Shown: piece after piece, positions 20,022 to 29,863 of the stretch
Position numbering within the stretch: position 1 is the stretch's first letter
Layout: every line of letters starts with the position of its first letter
NCBI GenBank assembly: GCA_029251505.1
Contig: JAQXDG010000101.1
Span: forward strand, 1 to 51,927
DNA from: Glaciecola sp.
GTDB taxonomy: Bacteria; Pseudomonadota; Gammaproteobacteria; Enterobacterales; Alteromonadaceae
Direction: 5' to 3'
Length of the DNA stretch: 51,927 nucleotides
Position numbers and translations under genes: made by a program
Notes under the pieces: generated by a model
The model's input: only the letters and a program-made list of their open reading frames with translations
The model's database searches: none
What the model was told of the DNA's origin: nothing

Positions 20022-20798
20022 CTAATTAATTCCAAACATAAGTGCCGTAAGCACAAAATCTAATCCTAATACTGTCAATGAAGACAATACGACGGTTTGA
20101 GTTGTTGCTAGCGATATACCTTCTGAGGTAGGTATCGCATCATAGCCTTTAAATATGGCAATCCAAGTCACCACAATAGCAAACACAATACTTTTAATAA
20201 CGCCGTTTACGACGTCTTTATCCCATTCAACGGTCGCTTGCATAATTGACCAGTATGAACCAGAGTCAACACCTAACCATTCAACACCGACGAGATGCCC
20301 ACCTAAAATACCGATCGCTGAAAAGATTAACGCTAGCATTGGCATTGCGATTACCCCTGCCCACATGCGCGGGGCAACGATGCGTCTTAATGGGTCAACT
20401 GCCATCATTTCAAGAGAACTTAATTGTTCAGTTGCTTTCATTAAGCCAATCTCTGCGGTTAATGCTGAACCTGCACGACCGGCAAAGAGCAACCCTGTGA
20501 CTACAGGTCCTAATTCACGTAACAGTGATAATGATACCATCGGTCCTAGTGACCCTTCAGCACCGTAATCAACTAAAATAGTATAGCCTTGCAATGCCAT
20601 TACCATACCGATGAAGAGACCTGACACCATGATGATTAATAACGATTGCACGCCAACGATATATATTTGTTTAATGGTTAATCTAACATTTTTCCATTGT
20701 GGAAATGCAATGAGAGCGCCTGTTAACATCAAAAATGCCCGACCAATGCCAACTACTTTGGTCAATGTATTGGTACCAATATCAATGATCCAATTCAT
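20022..20798 (-). CDS. mlaE: MlaE, permease subunit
   Basis: Inner-membrane permease of the phospholipid ABC transporter. It is 258 residues, with an N-terminal interfacial helix and about five TM segments. The conserved block [20 protein letters not shown] contains the coupling region that meets MlaF, and the [22 protein letters not shown] segment is typical. Its start overlaps the mlaF stop by four bases (ATGA). Confidence 0.95.
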   Translation of the reverse strand: MNWIIDIGTNTLTKVVGIGRAFLMLTGALIAFPQWKNVRLTIKQIYIVGVQSLLIIMVSGLFIGMVMALQGYTILVDYGAEGSLGPMVSLSLLRELGPVVTGLLFAGRAGSALTAEIGLMKATEQLSSLEMMAVDPLRRIVAPRMWAGVIAMPMLALIFSAIGILGGHLVGVEWLGVDSGSYWSIMQATVEWDKDVVNGVIKSIVFAIVVTWIAIFKGYDAIPTSEGISLATTQTVVLSSLTVLGLDFVLTALMFGIN

Positions 20799-21598
20799 TT
20801 ATCTTCTCCTAATAATTGCGCTTGCAGCGTCGGAGCTGGATAATGAAATGGCACTGGACCATCGGCTTGCCCTTGCAAAAACTGCTGTACCAACGGTGAG
20901 TCAGATTGTTTAATTTGTTGTGCTGTACCATGACCAATCACTTTTTGATTCGCTAAAATATACACATAATCGGCAATATCAAGCACTTCATTCACATCAT
21001 GAGTCACTACTATGCTAGTCACTGATAATGCTTCACTGAGTGAACGGATTAATTTGACCAACACACCCATTGAAATAGGATCTTGTCCCGCAAAAGGCTC
21101 ATCGTACATTATCAATTCAGGATCTAATGCAATTGCTCTGGCTAAGGCAGCCCTTCGCGCCATTCCTCCGGAAAGTTCGCTGGGTAAAAGTTGTGCAGCT
21201 CCGCGCAGACCAACGGCTTCTAGTTTTAATAACACCAAGGTTTTAATGACAGATTCAGACAACTGGGTATGCTCACGCAAAGCAAACGCCACATTATCGA
21301 ACACACTCATATCCGTAAATAATGCACCTGATTGAAAAAGCATACTCATTGATTTACGCGTTTGGTAGAGGGTTGAGCGACTCATTGCAGGTATCGACTT
21401 TCCGGCAAACGTAATATCACCTTTATCAGGTTTTAGTTGCCCACCAATTAAGCGTAACATGGTCGTTTTACCGATCCCACTTGGACCCATAATGGCCGTG
21501 ATTTTTCCTTTGGGAATGCTGATACTGATATCATCATAAATCAGGCGTTCAGACCGAGAGAAGGTGATATTTTGAATTTCGACTAAATGATCATTCAT
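20795..21598 (-). CDS. mlaF: MlaF, ATPase subunit
   Basis: ABC ATPase powering the Mla lipid transporter. Walker [10 protein letters not shown] is at residues 38-46, the signature is [16 protein letters not shown], and Walker [14 protein letters not shown] follows. The C-terminal [13 protein letters not shown] matches MlaF. I start at ATG 21598 (267 residues), which aligns with the family N-terminus; an upstream start at 21652 would add 18 residues that do not. It is the first gene of mlaFEDCB-ibaG-murA. Confidence 0.94.
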   Translation of the reverse strand: MNDHLVEIQNITFSRSERLIYDDISISIPKGKITAIMGPSGIGKTTMLRLIGGQLKPDKGDITFAGKSIPAMSRSTLYQTRKSMSMLFQSGALFTDMSVFDNVAFALREHTQLSESVIKTLVLLKLEAVGLRGAAQLLPSELSGGMARRAALARAIALDPELIMYDEPFAGQDPISMGVLVKLIRSLSEALSVTSIVVTHDVNEVLDIADYVYILANQKVIGHGTAQQIKQSDSPLVQQFLQGQADGPVPFHYPAPTLQAQLLGEDK

Positions 21599-21919
21599 AT
21601 GCGAGTAGTAATGCCTTTCCTTTGCGTTTGAAACATGTACGAAGATTATCAATATTGGGTTTGATTATGACGTTTCAATAGTGATAATGCAAAATCAAAA
21701 AGTAACAAGGTATGTACAACAAATTAGAATAAATAACTGATATAAGTAAAACAGATACTAAATACAGTGGTCTTTTATCTGTAATACCGCCATAATTACC
21801 CCATTATAAGCTAGATGATTGAGTAATCACACAATCTTTGTCGCTATGCTTAGTATTGTTAGATAAAATAATTACGATAGAACGTCGATTCACATACATT
21901 TTAAGGGATAAATACCACA
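21599..21919. promoter_or_regulatory. Divergent intergenic region mlaF / yrbG
   Basis: A 321-base AT-rich spacer must hold the promoters of both envelope superoperons. I see no ORF of note and no convincing sigma-70 pair. TGATT-GAGT-AATCA is a small palindrome at about 21817-21830. TTGTCG at 21838-21843 is a possible weak -35 for the plus-strand operon. Confidence 0.35.
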
Positions 21920-22876
21920 GTGGTACTTCAAGTTGTCATTTTTTTGATCGGGCTAGCAGTATTAAGCTGGAGTGCAGACCGTTTTGTTTACGGAGCTTCT
22001 GCCTTAGCAAAAAATATTGGTGTGTCGCCGATGATGATAGGTCTAACCATTGTCGCGATGGGGTCATCTGCGCCAGAAATCGTTGTGTCAGTGACCGCTT
22101 CTCTATCCGGTTCCCCTGATACTGCAGTGGGTAATGCTATAGGCTCTAATATTACCAATATAGCCTTAGTGCTGGGTATCACTGCGTTAATTAAGCCGCT
22201 GCAAGTTTCTTCTGGCACATTAAAACGTGAATTTCCGTTATTATTTGCAATGTGTTTACTGGCTGTCTATGTGTTACATGACCAAATGCTCACCTTTAAT
22301 GAAGGTGCATTTTTAATAGGGATGTTTTTTGTTGTCTTAGCAGGGATGGGGTGGTTGTCGGTATACGCAGAAAAAGGCGATAAATTGGCCGATGATAATG
22401 AATCTGAAATTCCGACTGGGGTGTCTACTTCCGTCGCTGTGCTTTGGGTGTTGGTCGGCTTAGTGATGCTACCCTTATCGGCTCACTTCTTGGTCGAGTC
22501 TGCTGTGTTTATTGCTAAGTACTTTGGCATCAGCGATTTGGTTATTGGATTGACCATTATTGCCTTAGGTACAAGCCTTCCGGAACTCGCAGCTTGTATT
22601 GCGGGGGTATTAAAAGGCGAAGATGATCTTGCAATGGGCAATATCATCGGGTCCAATATATTCAATATTTTAGCTGTATTAGGGATGCCAGGCTTAATTG
22701 CTCCGGGTTTAATCGACCCAGCAGCGGCAACACGGGATATGTATGTCATGCTCGGGTTGACTGTGATGTTACTGGTATTTAGTTTTAATTTTGTTGGAAC
22801 TCGACGCATCAATCGCGTTGAAGCGAGCATATTACTTGGCTCTTTTATCGGTTATCAATTTTTATTGTTTGCGTGA
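21920..22876 (+). CDS. yrbG: CaCA-family calcium/sodium antiporter YrbG
   Basis: Inner-membrane cation/Ca2+ exchanger with two homologous halves. The alpha-repeats are GLTIVAMGSSAPEIVVS and GLTIIALGTSLPELAAC, each carrying the ion-binding acidic residue, each followed by GNAIGSNITNI and GNIIGSNIFNI. About ten TM helices are present in 318 residues. The start is GTG at 21920. It opens the plus-strand superoperon, as in E. coli. Confidence 0.93.
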   Translation: MVLQVVIFLIGLAVLSWSADRFVYGASALAKNIGVSPMMIGLTIVAMGSSAPEIVVSVTASLSGSPDTAVGNAIGSNITNIALVLGITALIKPLQVSSGTLKREFPLLFAMCLLAVYVLHDQMLTFNEGAFLIGMFFVVLAGMGWLSVYAEKGDKLADDNESEIPTGVSTSVAVLWVLVGLVMLPLSAHFLVESAVFIAKYFGISDLVIGLTIIALGTSLPELAACIAGVLKGEDDLAMGNIIGSNIFNILAVLGMPGLIAPGLIDPAAATRDMYVMLGLTVMLLVFSFNFVGTRRINRVEASILLGSFIGYQFLLFA

Positions 22877-22920
22877 TAATGTGAGCTAGGTGAAAACCTA
22901 CTATTTAGTTGGAGATGAGT

Positions 22921-23892
22921 ATGTCATCATCACAATTTGTCGAATCGGCTAAGCGTGTTATTGATACTGAGTTACAAGGCATTGCGACCTTACATGAGTG
23001 TTTAGGCGATGCATTCGTTGAGGCTTGCGAAACACTATTAGCATGTGAAGGCAAAGTGGTTGTTTCAGGCATGGGGAAATCGGGTCATATAGGCTGTAAA
23101 ATTGCGGCAACATTAGCCTCGACAGGCACCCCAGCATTTTTTATGCATCCTGGTGAAGCCAATCACGGCGATCTTGGAATGCTAAGTCCACAAGACATCG
23201 TTATCGGCATTTCAAATTCCGGAGAAACCAACGAGTTGATAGGGCTTTTACCGGTATTAAAGCGCTTAGGAATAAAGCTTATTGCGATCACACAACATGC
23301 CGATTCTACTTTAGGTAAATACGCAGACATAGTGTTGCAAATACATGTCCCAGCGGAAGCGTGTTCTTTAGGGCTTGCACCGACAACATCAACCAGTGTC
23401 ACATTAGTGTTAGGCGATGCTTTAGCCATTGCATTGTTAGATGCAAAAGGCTTTACCTCTGAAGATTTTGCTTTATCTCACCCTGGTGGCTCCCTCGGAC
23501 GTAAATTATTGCTAACCTGTGCTGATATTATGCGTGCAGGGCAAGATGTGCCTTGTGTTTCCAGTGACACCCCAGTCACACAAGCATTATATGAAATTAG
23601 TAGTAAAGGGCTAGGAATGACTGGCGTCGTTGGCCCTGATATGCAGCTTTTAGGGATCTTTACCGATGGAGATTTACGCAGGGTTTTAGACCAAAAGTTG
23701 GATATCCATGTATTGACTGCTGCACAAGTGATGACCGCTAATTGCTTAACCGCTAATGCAGATATGTTAGCTGTGGATGCTTTGAATTTAATGCAACAAA
23801 AACACATCAATGCACTGCTGGTGGTTGATACGCATAATCAAGTAGTAGGTGCCTTTAATATGCACATGTTACTGCAAGCCGGAGTGGTATGA
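22921..23892 (+). CDS. kdsD: Arabinose-5-phosphate isomerase
   Basis: Converts ribulose-5-phosphate to arabinose-5-phosphate, the first step toward Kdo of LPS. An N-terminal SIS domain (VVSGMGKSGHIGCKIAATLASTG, ISNSGETNEL) is followed by two CBS domains (from about residue 205). The ATG at 22921 has GGAG six bases upstream, giving 323 residues. The stop overlaps the start of kdsC by four bases (ATGA). Confidence 0.95.
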   Translation: MSSSQFVESAKRVIDTELQGIATLHECLGDAFVEACETLLACEGKVVVSGMGKSGHIGCKIAATLASTGTPAFFMHPGEANHGDLGMLSPQDIVIGISNSGETNELIGLLPVLKRLGIKLIAITQHADSTLGKYADIVLQIHVPAEACSLGLAPTTSTSVTLVLGDALAIALLDAKGFTSEDFALSHPGGSLGRKLLLTCADIMRAGQDVPCVSSDTPVTQALYEISSKGLGMTGVVGPDMQLLGIFTDGDLRRVLDQKLDIHVLTAAQVMTANCLTANADMLAVDALNLMQQKHINALLVVDTHNQVVGAFNMHMLLQAGVV

Positions 23893-24449
23893 TGACAATG
23901 ATCTCAACCTTGTATACCAGTGATTTTTCAGCGTCGCTATATGCTCAACTCAAACAAATCAAACTATTGGTGTGTGATGTAGATGGCGTCTTTAGCGATG
24001 GGCGGATCTATCTGGGTAATCAAGGTGAAGAGTTAAAAGCGTTTCATACTCGTGACGGATATGGCATTAAGTCATTAGCACAATGTGGGATTGCTGTCGC
24101 AATAATTACAGGGCGCAAGTCACAGTTGGTGCATGATCGTATGACAGCATTGAATGTCGATTATATTATTCAAGGTGAAGAAGATAAGTTGAGTGCGTTA
24201 ACACAACTGATGCAAACCTTAAAGTTAGCCCCAGAACAAGTAGCGAGTATGGGGGATGACATGCCAGATGTAGGAATGTATCAATGCTCTGCAATCAAAA
24301 TCGCAGTACAAGATGCACATCCTTTTGTCCGCAAACAAGCCAATTGGGTCACGGAAATTAACGGTGGATTCGGCGCAGTGAGAGAAGTGACGGATACATT
24401 TTTACAAGTGCACAATAAACTATCCGGTGTTCACGGTGCGAGTGTCTAA
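23889..24449 (+). CDS. kdsC: 3-deoxy-D-manno-octulosonate-8-phosphate phosphatase
   Basis: HAD-family phosphatase releasing Kdo from Kdo-8-phosphate. The nucleophile motif DVDGVFSDGRIY (Asp30, Asp32), the IITGRKS motif and GDDMPD are all intact. There is no cap domain, consistent with the tetrameric KdsC type. It is 186 residues long, overlaps kdsD by four bases and overlaps lptC by one (TAATG). Confidence 0.95.
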   Translation: MMTMISTLYTSDFSASLYAQLKQIKLLVCDVDGVFSDGRIYLGNQGEELKAFHTRDGYGIKSLAQCGIAVAIITGRKSQLVHDRMTALNVDYIIQGEEDKLSALTQLMQTLKLAPEQVASMGDDMPDVGMYQCSAIKIAVQDAHPFVRKQANWVTEINGGFGAVREVTDTFLQVHNKLSGVHGASV

Positions 24450-25024
24450 TGAATCGCGTCGGTTATAGTATTTTATTGTTGTTCACTTGTATTGCGGGGT
24501 TATATTTTTACCCATTCGACGATGCGTCGCAGCAGGGCAGTTCTGTGGAGCGCAACCAGATCTTTGAAACGCCAACATATCGCGCTGAAAATCTGACCTC
24601 GCAACGCTATGCTACGGACGGAACACTCAGCCATAAAGTGTTCGCAAAAGTCATGGAGCAATATGATAATTTAGGTTTTATGGTGTTTGAGTTCCCCCGC
24701 TATACAATATACTTAAACGCAGTATCTCCGTATATTGTGACCGCTGATGTCGGCACGCTATTTTCAAATAATGTGATTCGACTTGAAAAAAACATCCTGA
24801 TTACTAGTTTAAATAAAACTGATTTTATTCAACAAATCAGTACGGAATTTATTGAGATTGACTTGACCACCAATACGATGTTTTCAGATAAAGAAGTGTT
24901 AATGACTGGGGCTGAATTTTCGATATTAAGTCATGGTTTTAATGCAAATATGCAAACCAAAACGTTTAATTTGACCGGTCATGTCAAAACTGAATTTGCT
25001 GCTAAAACCGCAGCCCCACTGTAG
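24449..25024 (+). CDS. lptC: LPS export protein LptC
   Basis: Bitopic inner-membrane protein that accepts LPS from LptB2FG and passes it to LptA. One N-terminal TM helix (GYSILLLFTCIAGLYFYPF) precedes a periplasmic OstA-like beta-jellyroll (RYATDGTLSHKVFAKVMEQY). It is 191 residues long. Its start overlaps kdsC and it is nine bases before lptA. Confidence 0.92.
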   Translation: MNRVGYSILLLFTCIAGLYFYPFDDASQQGSSVERNQIFETPTYRAENLTSQRYATDGTLSHKVFAKVMEQYDNLGFMVFEFPRYTIYLNAVSPYIVTADVGTLFSNNVIRLEKNILITSLNKTDFIQQISTEFIEIDLTTNTMFSDKEVLMTGAEFSILSHGFNANMQTKTFNLTGHVKTEFAAKTAAPL

Positions 25025-25033
25025 AGAAAAATA

Positions 25034-25558
25034 ATGAACTATCGTTTTTTAGTGATTGCCTTAAGTTGTCTAACATTCGCCGCGACGGCTCAAAATTCAG
25101 ATGTGAATGCTCCGATATCCATTAGTGCTAAGTCCACCTTCGTGGATGGTGTATCAAAAATGTCAGTGTATAAAGAAGATGTGGTGATCACGCAAGCGGG
25201 ATTAAAGATTAATGCTCAGAGTTTAAGTATCGATGCCAGTGCAGGTGAAGGCCAGGAAGTATTCATTGCGACAGGCAAACCTGCTACATTTACGCAGTTA
25301 CTTGATGATGGTACAAGTGTGACTGCCGCGGCAAATGAAATTAGTTATAACGTGGTATCACGCACAGTAACGTTTAATGGTGAAGCGCAGTTAGCACAAG
25401 AAACCTCCGTAGTGAAAAGTGAGCGAATTGAATTCGATTTAATCAATAAACAGTTGATTGCAACAGCAGATAAAAGTAAAGGCGGACGGGTAACGACTGT
25501 CTTTCAGCCGGAAATTCTCAAGCAACAAATTCAAGAACAAGAGAGCGAAAAAAATTAA
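25034..25558 (+). CDS. lptA: LPS transport periplasmic protein LptA
   Basis: Periplasmic bridge protein carrying LPS from LptC to LptD. A signal peptide ([19 protein letters not shown]) is followed by an OstA domain ([32 protein letters not shown] pattern). It is 174 residues long. The TAA overlaps the lptB ATG (TAATG). Confidence 0.94.
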   Translation: MNYRFLVIALSCLTFAATAQNSDVNAPISISAKSTFVDGVSKMSVYKEDVVITQAGLKINAQSLSIDASAGEGQEVFIATGKPATFTQLLDDGTSVTAAANEISYNVVSRTVTFNGEAQLAQETSVVKSERIEFDLINKQLIATADKSKGGRVTTVFQPEILKQQIQEQESEKN

Positions 25559-26283
25559 TGGCGATTTTAAAAGCGACGAATTTGGCAAAATCGTATAATT
25601 CCCGACAAGTGGTACGAGATGTCAGTATTGAAGTGGAATCAGGACAAATTGTCGGTTTATTAGGCCCAAATGGAGCCGGAAAAACCACGACGTTTTACAT
25701 GATAGTCGGGTTAGTACCTTTGGATCACGGTGAAATTATGCTGGATCAAACACAACTCACATTTCAACCAATGCATGAGCGCGCACGCCAAGGTATTGGT
25801 TACTTGCCTCAAGAAGCGTCGATCTTTCGTAAATTAACGGTCTACGAAAATATCATGGCAATCCTACAAACTCGTAAAGAACTCTCGAGTCAACAACGTG
25901 AAAGTGATGCCGATGCATTGCTCGATGAATTTAATATTAATCACATACGTAATAGTGCCGGTATGGCATTATCAGGAGGAGAACGACGCCGCGTTGAAAT
26001 CGCGCGAGCTTTAGCGGCTAATCCTAAGTTTATCTTACTCGATGAACCTTTTGCTGGGGTTGATCCTATCTCTGTGGGTGATATCAAACATATCATCCAA
26101 CATCTTAAACAACGTGGCATCGGAGTGCTAATTACTGACCACAATGTAAGAGATACACTTGATGTGTGCGAGAAGGCTTACATTGTCAGTCATGGCGAAC
26201 TTATCGCCTCTGGCACGTCTGCACAAGTCCTTGAAAATAAGAAGGTTAAGGAAGTGTACCTTGGTGAAGAATTTAAGCTATAA
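25558..26283 (+). CDS. lptB: LPS export ABC transporter ATPase LptB
   Basis: Cytoplasmic ATPase driving LPS extraction from the inner membrane. Walker [10 protein letters not shown] begins at residue 36, followed by the Q-loop [13 protein letters not shown], the signature [16 protein letters not shown], Walker [14 protein letters not shown] and the H-loop ITDHN. It is 241 residues long. It is tightly coupled to lptA and followed after 55 bases by rpoN. Confidence 0.97.
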   Translation: MAILKATNLAKSYNSRQVVRDVSIEVESGQIVGLLGPNGAGKTTTFYMIVGLVPLDHGEIMLDQTQLTFQPMHERARQGIGYLPQEASIFRKLTVYENIMAILQTRKELSSQQRESDADALLDEFNINHIRNSAGMALSGGERRRVEIARALAANPKFILLDEPFAGVDPISVGDIKHIIQHLKQRGIGVLITDHNVRDTLDVCEKAYIVSHGELIASGTSAQVLENKKVKEVYLGEEFKL

Positions 26284-26338
26284 TCACAACAGGTTAGTGT
26301 TGGAAGTTACTGGTAAGTAAGATGTTAAAAGGAATTCG

Positions 26339-27799
26339 ATGAAACACTCGTTACAGCTAAAATTTAGTCAGCAGTTAACCATGACGCCGCAACTTCAGCA
26401 GGCGATTAAGCTATTACAGCTATCCACACTTGATTTACAACAAGAAATCCAAGAAGCGATTGAATCTAATCCATTGTTAGAAATCGAAGAGCCACACTCT
26501 GATCACAACGACAAAGAACGCTTCGGCGATACTAACGACTCGGTTGATTCTGATAAAGTTTCCAGTCATGATGCGCTTGAGGGCAATGCGGTACCAGAAG
26601 AACTGCCTCTAGATAGTACATGGGATGATTATTACAGCGCATCTTCAGCTCCAGCTCCAATGACTGGCTCTGGAGGTGTGATGGATGATGATAATGTCTA
26701 TCAGGGTGAAACAACCGATGATATTCAATCTCATCTTTTGTGGCAAATGGGACTTACTCCATTTAGCGATAACGATCGTGCTATTGCAATTGCGATTATA
26801 GACTCTATTGATGAATCTGGTTATTTGACCGTTTCCAGCGATGAAATTTTAGAATCAATGCAAGATGATGATATCGAACTCGATGAAGTAGAATGTGTAC
26901 TAAAACGCATCCAGATGTTTGATCCAGTTGGTTCGGGTTCACGCAATCCGCAAGAATGTTTATTAGTACAGTTACGTCAATTTGATGAAGCAACGCCATT
27001 TTTAAAAGAGGCTAAGCTCATCATTACCGAACATACTGATTTGTTATCGAGCAAAGACTACCGGACTCTCATGCGTAAAACTCGGCTCAAAGAAGACCAG
27101 TTACGTGAGGTCATGCTGTTATTACAATCCTTGAACCCTCGTCCTGGTAGTGCTTTAATTACCAAAGAACCAGAATACGTTATTCCTGATGTCTCAGTAG
27201 CCAAGAAAAATGGACGCTGGACGGTTGAGTTAAACCCTGATAGTTTACCTAAATTGAATATAAACCAACAATATGCAGCATTAAGTAAAAATTCACGGAA
27301 CTCTTCGGACTCTGCGTTTGTCAAATCTCATATGCAAGAGGCAAAATGGTTTATTAAAAGTTTAGAATCACGCAATGATACATTGTTAAAAGTTGCCAAC
27401 TGCATAGTACAACAGCAGATGGGCTTTTTTGAACACGGGCCAGAGATGATGAAGCCTATGGTGTTAAACGATGTGGCTGAAATGGTAGATATGCATGAAT
27501 CGACTATTTCACGTGTGACAACACAAAAATATATGCATACACCACGTGGTATATACGAACTGAAATATTTCTTTTCGAGCCATGTTGCGACAGACTCAGG
27601 TGGTGAGTGCTCATCAACAGCAATACGCGCGTTGATCAAAAAACTAGTCGCTGCTGAAAATACAGTTAAGCCACTAAGTGATAGCAAGATTGCAGATGTA
27701 CTGGCGGATCAAGGTATTAAAGTTGCCCGCCGGACAATTGCGAAATACCGGGAATCCTTATCGATTCCACCATCCAACCAGCGTAAAAGCTTGGTTTAG
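26339..27799 (+). CDS. rpoN: RNA polymerase sigma-54 factor
   Basis: Sigma factor for nitrogen, motility and stress promoters of the -24/-12 class. Region I is glutamine- and leucine-rich ([20 protein letters not shown]). It is followed by an acidic region, the core-binding domain, the helix-turn-helix [18 protein letters not shown], and the RpoN box [10 protein letters not shown] at residues 463-472. It is 486 residues long. Two sigma-54-like promoters lie 14 kb downstream in this same window (40327 and 41055). Confidence 0.97.
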   Translation: MKHSLQLKFSQQLTMTPQLQQAIKLLQLSTLDLQQEIQEAIESNPLLEIEEPHSDHNDKERFGDTNDSVDSDKVSSHDALEGNAVPEELPLDSTWDDYYSASSAPAPMTGSGGVMDDDNVYQGETTDDIQSHLLWQMGLTPFSDNDRAIAIAIIDSIDESGYLTVSSDEILESMQDDDIELDEVECVLKRIQMFDPVGSGSRNPQECLLVQLRQFDEATPFLKEAKLIITEHTDLLSSKDYRTLMRKTRLKEDQLREVMLLLQSLNPRPGSALITKEPEYVIPDVSVAKKNGRWTVELNPDSLPKLNINQQYAALSKNSRNSSDSAFVKSHMQEAKWFIKSLESRNDTLLKVANCIVQQQMGFFEHGPEMMKPMVLNDVAEMVDMHESTISRVTTQKYMHTPRGIYELKYFFSSHVATDSGGECSSTAIRALIKKLVAAENTVKPLSDSKIADVLADQGIKVARRTIAKYRESLSIPPSNQRKSLV

Positions 27800-27823
27800 T
27801 TATAGAAAAAGAAGGAAGTCATT

Positions 27824-28111
27824 ATGCAGATAAACCTTACTGGTCATCATGTTGAAATCACTGATTCACTACGTAACTATGTCGATACTAAATTTGAAAA
27901 ATTAGAACGACACTTTGACCATATCAATAACGTTCATGTCATCTTAAATGTCGAAAAAATCAATCAAAAAGCGGAAGCCACATTACATTTAAATGGCAGA
28001 GAAGTGTTTGCGACGTCTGAACATTCAGACATGTATGCTGCTATTGATGGGCTGATTGATAAACTTGATCGACAGGTTATTAAGCATAAAGAAAAGTTGT
28101 TACGACACTAA
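27824..28111 (+). CDS. hpf: Ribosome hibernation promoting factor (short HPF)
   Basis: Binds the 30S subunit and promotes 100S ribosome dimers in stationary phase. The 95-residue short form covers the S30AE domain: ITGHHVEITDSLRNYV-type opening, KLERHFDHINNVHVIL and EATLHLNGREVFATSEHSDMYAAIDGLIDKLDRQ. A good AAGGAA ribosome site precedes the ATG. It sits between rpoN and ptsN, the conserved order. Confidence 0.95.
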   Translation: MQINLTGHHVEITDSLRNYVDTKFEKLERHFDHINNVHVILNVEKINQKAEATLHLNGREVFATSEHSDMYAAIDGLIDKLDRQVIKHKEKLLRH

Positions 28112-28114
28112 GCA

Positions 28115-28558
28115 ATGCAATTATCATCCATCCTAAAAGAGAGCCGCATATTGTGTGCGGTTCCTTGTCAAAGTAAAAAGAAGATCTTTGAGACCATTAG
28201 CGAATTAGCTGAAGATGTCGAAAATGAAATTTATCAAGCTAATATCTTAGAAAGCTTAGTTCACCGTGAAAAAATGGGTTCTACCGGCATAGGTAATGGT
28301 ATCGCTATTCCACATGGGCGCATTGCAGGTCTGAAAGACGTAGTGGCAATAGTTGTGACCACTGAGTCTGCTATTGATTTTGAAGCCATTGATCATAAAC
28401 CGGTTGATGTATTTTTTGCATTGTTAGTCCCGCAAGAGCAGATTGAAGGCCATTTACAGACACTTGCTGCGGTTGCTGCCAAATTGAATGATCCAGATAT
28501 TGTTGCAGGTATTCGACGAGCTAAAACCCCCCAAGACATCCTTTTACTGCTTAAGTAA
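28115..28558 (+). CDS. ptsN: Nitrogen PTS EIIA component PtsN
   Basis: EIIA-Ntr phosphocarrier of the regulatory nitrogen PTS, which affects potassium and nitrogen balance. The phosphorylated histidine is His67 in GNGIAIPHGRI. The 147-residue length is normal. It begins three bases after hpf. Confidence 0.95.
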   Translation: MQLSSILKESRILCAVPCQSKKKIFETISELAEDVENEIYQANILESLVHREKMGSTGIGNGIAIPHGRIAGLKDVVAIVVTTESAIDFEAIDHKPVDVFFALLVPQEQIEGHLQTLAAVAAKLNDPDIVAGIRRAKTPQDILLLLK

Positions 28559-28641
28559 TTTATTCGTCATTACATTAATTTTTTGATTTACAAACCGGCA
28601 TCTAGCCACTAGTCTAGTAAAAAAACCTTTGGTTGAATTAG

Positions 28642-29508
28642 ATGAAACTTATTATAATTTCAGGTCGTTCTGGTTCTGGAAAATCGATTGCATTACGCGC
28701 ATTAGAAGACTTGGGGTATTATTGTGTAGACAATATCCCTGTAAACTTATTGCCAGCGTTGACCCATTCCATTTTAGACGAATACGAAGACGTAGCGGTG
28801 AGTGTTGACGTGCGTAACTTACCCAAAGAGTCTAATGAGTTACCTGAAATACTGAATTTTCTACCTGAAGATTGGAACGTGTCTATTGTGTACTTAGATT
28901 CGAGTACTAATGTCTTATTAAAACGCTACAGTGAAACACGTCGATTACATCCATTAAGCAAAGGCAACCAATCATTAGAAGCCGCCATTAGACTGGAGAA
29001 ACAGCTTTTAGAACCGATGCAAGAGCGGGCTGATTTATGTATAGATACAGATCAATTAACCGTACATCAATTAGCGGAAATTATTCGCGAACGTATCTTG
29101 GGTAAAAAGAGTTCTCGCTTAGTGCTGGTCTTTGAATCCTTTGGTTTTAAATATGGCATTCCCAAAGATGCGGATTATGTGTTTGATGCCCGATTTTTGC
29201 CTAACCCCCATTGGGAGCCGGATTTAAAAAATTTTACTGGTGTTGATTCGCCCATTGAAGTGTTTTTAGGTAGTCAGCCGGTAGTCACCAAATTTATTTG
29301 GCAAATTCAAAATTTAATCACAACTTGGCTGCCTCATTTAGAACGGAACAATCGAAGTTATGTGACGGTGGCTATAGGCTGCACAGGTGGTAAACATCGT
29401 TCAGTCTATGTTGCGGAGCAATTAAAGAAAAACATGTTAGAATCTCACCCAGATGTACAGATTCGTCACCGTGAATTAGGGCGCTACTTGGAGAAACCAG
29501 AATTATGA
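28642..29508 (+). CDS. rapZ: RNase adapter protein RapZ
   Basis: RNA-binding adapter that steers RNase E to the GlmZ sRNA and so tunes glucosamine-6-phosphate synthesis. The N-terminal P-loop GRSGSGKS (residues 8-15) is followed by a Walker-B-like region. The C-terminal RNA/metabolite-binding domain carries GFKYGIPKDADYVFDARFLPNP and GCTGGKHRSVYV. It is 288 residues long. It overlaps ptsO by four bases. Confidence 0.96.
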   Translation: MKLIIISGRSGSGKSIALRALEDLGYYCVDNIPVNLLPALTHSILDEYEDVAVSVDVRNLPKESNELPEILNFLPEDWNVSIVYLDSSTNVLLKRYSETRRLHPLSKGNQSLEAAIRLEKQLLEPMQERADLCIDTDQLTVHQLAEIIRERILGKKSSRLVLVFESFGFKYGIPKDADYVFDARFLPNPHWEPDLKNFTGVDSPIEVFLGSQPVVTKFIWQIQNLITTWLPHLERNNRSYVTVAIGCTGGKHRSVYVAEQLKKNMLESHPDVQIRHRELGRYLEKPEL

Positions 29509-29783
29509 GTCAGGTAGCTGAGCAAACAGTCACAATCCTCAATAAAATGGGATTACATGCCCGTCCTGCTAGTCAACTAGCCCAGTTGGCTGCGCAGTTT
29601 TCGGCGGAAATAACGGTACATCAAGGGGATAAACAAGCCGATGCGGTCAGCGTGTTAGGGTTGATGATGTTGGAGTCACGCCAAGGTAAAACGGTTCGCG
29701 TAGTTGCTCGAGGTGATGACGCGCAAGCTGCTCTAAATGCAGTGGTTGATTTAATCAGTCAAAGATTTAACGAAGGCGTGTAG
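29505..29783 (+). CDS. ptsO: HPr-like phosphocarrier NPr
   Basis: Phosphocarrier of the nitrogen PTS, receiving phosphate from EI-Ntr (PtsP) and giving it to PtsN. The active histidine is His18 in MGLHARPAS, and the conserved Ser site region VSVLGLMML is present. It is 92 residues long and is translationally coupled to rapZ through ATGA. It is the last gene of the superoperon. Confidence 0.94.
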   Translation: MSQVAEQTVTILNKMGLHARPASQLAQLAAQFSAEITVHQGDKQADAVSVLGLMMLESRQGKTVRVVARGDDAQAALNAVVDLISQRFNEGV

Positions 29784-29863
29784 CTTTATCAATCATTTCA
29801 TGACATTACCTAGCTTTCACGTTATCCTACGCCCCTTATCAATTCGCCTCGCAGGTATGGATT

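Noticed and set aside
29784-29863. Magnesium riboswitch before mgtE
   Set aside because: The leader is only 80 bases and shows no extended paired structure; such riboswitches are also not expected in this group.
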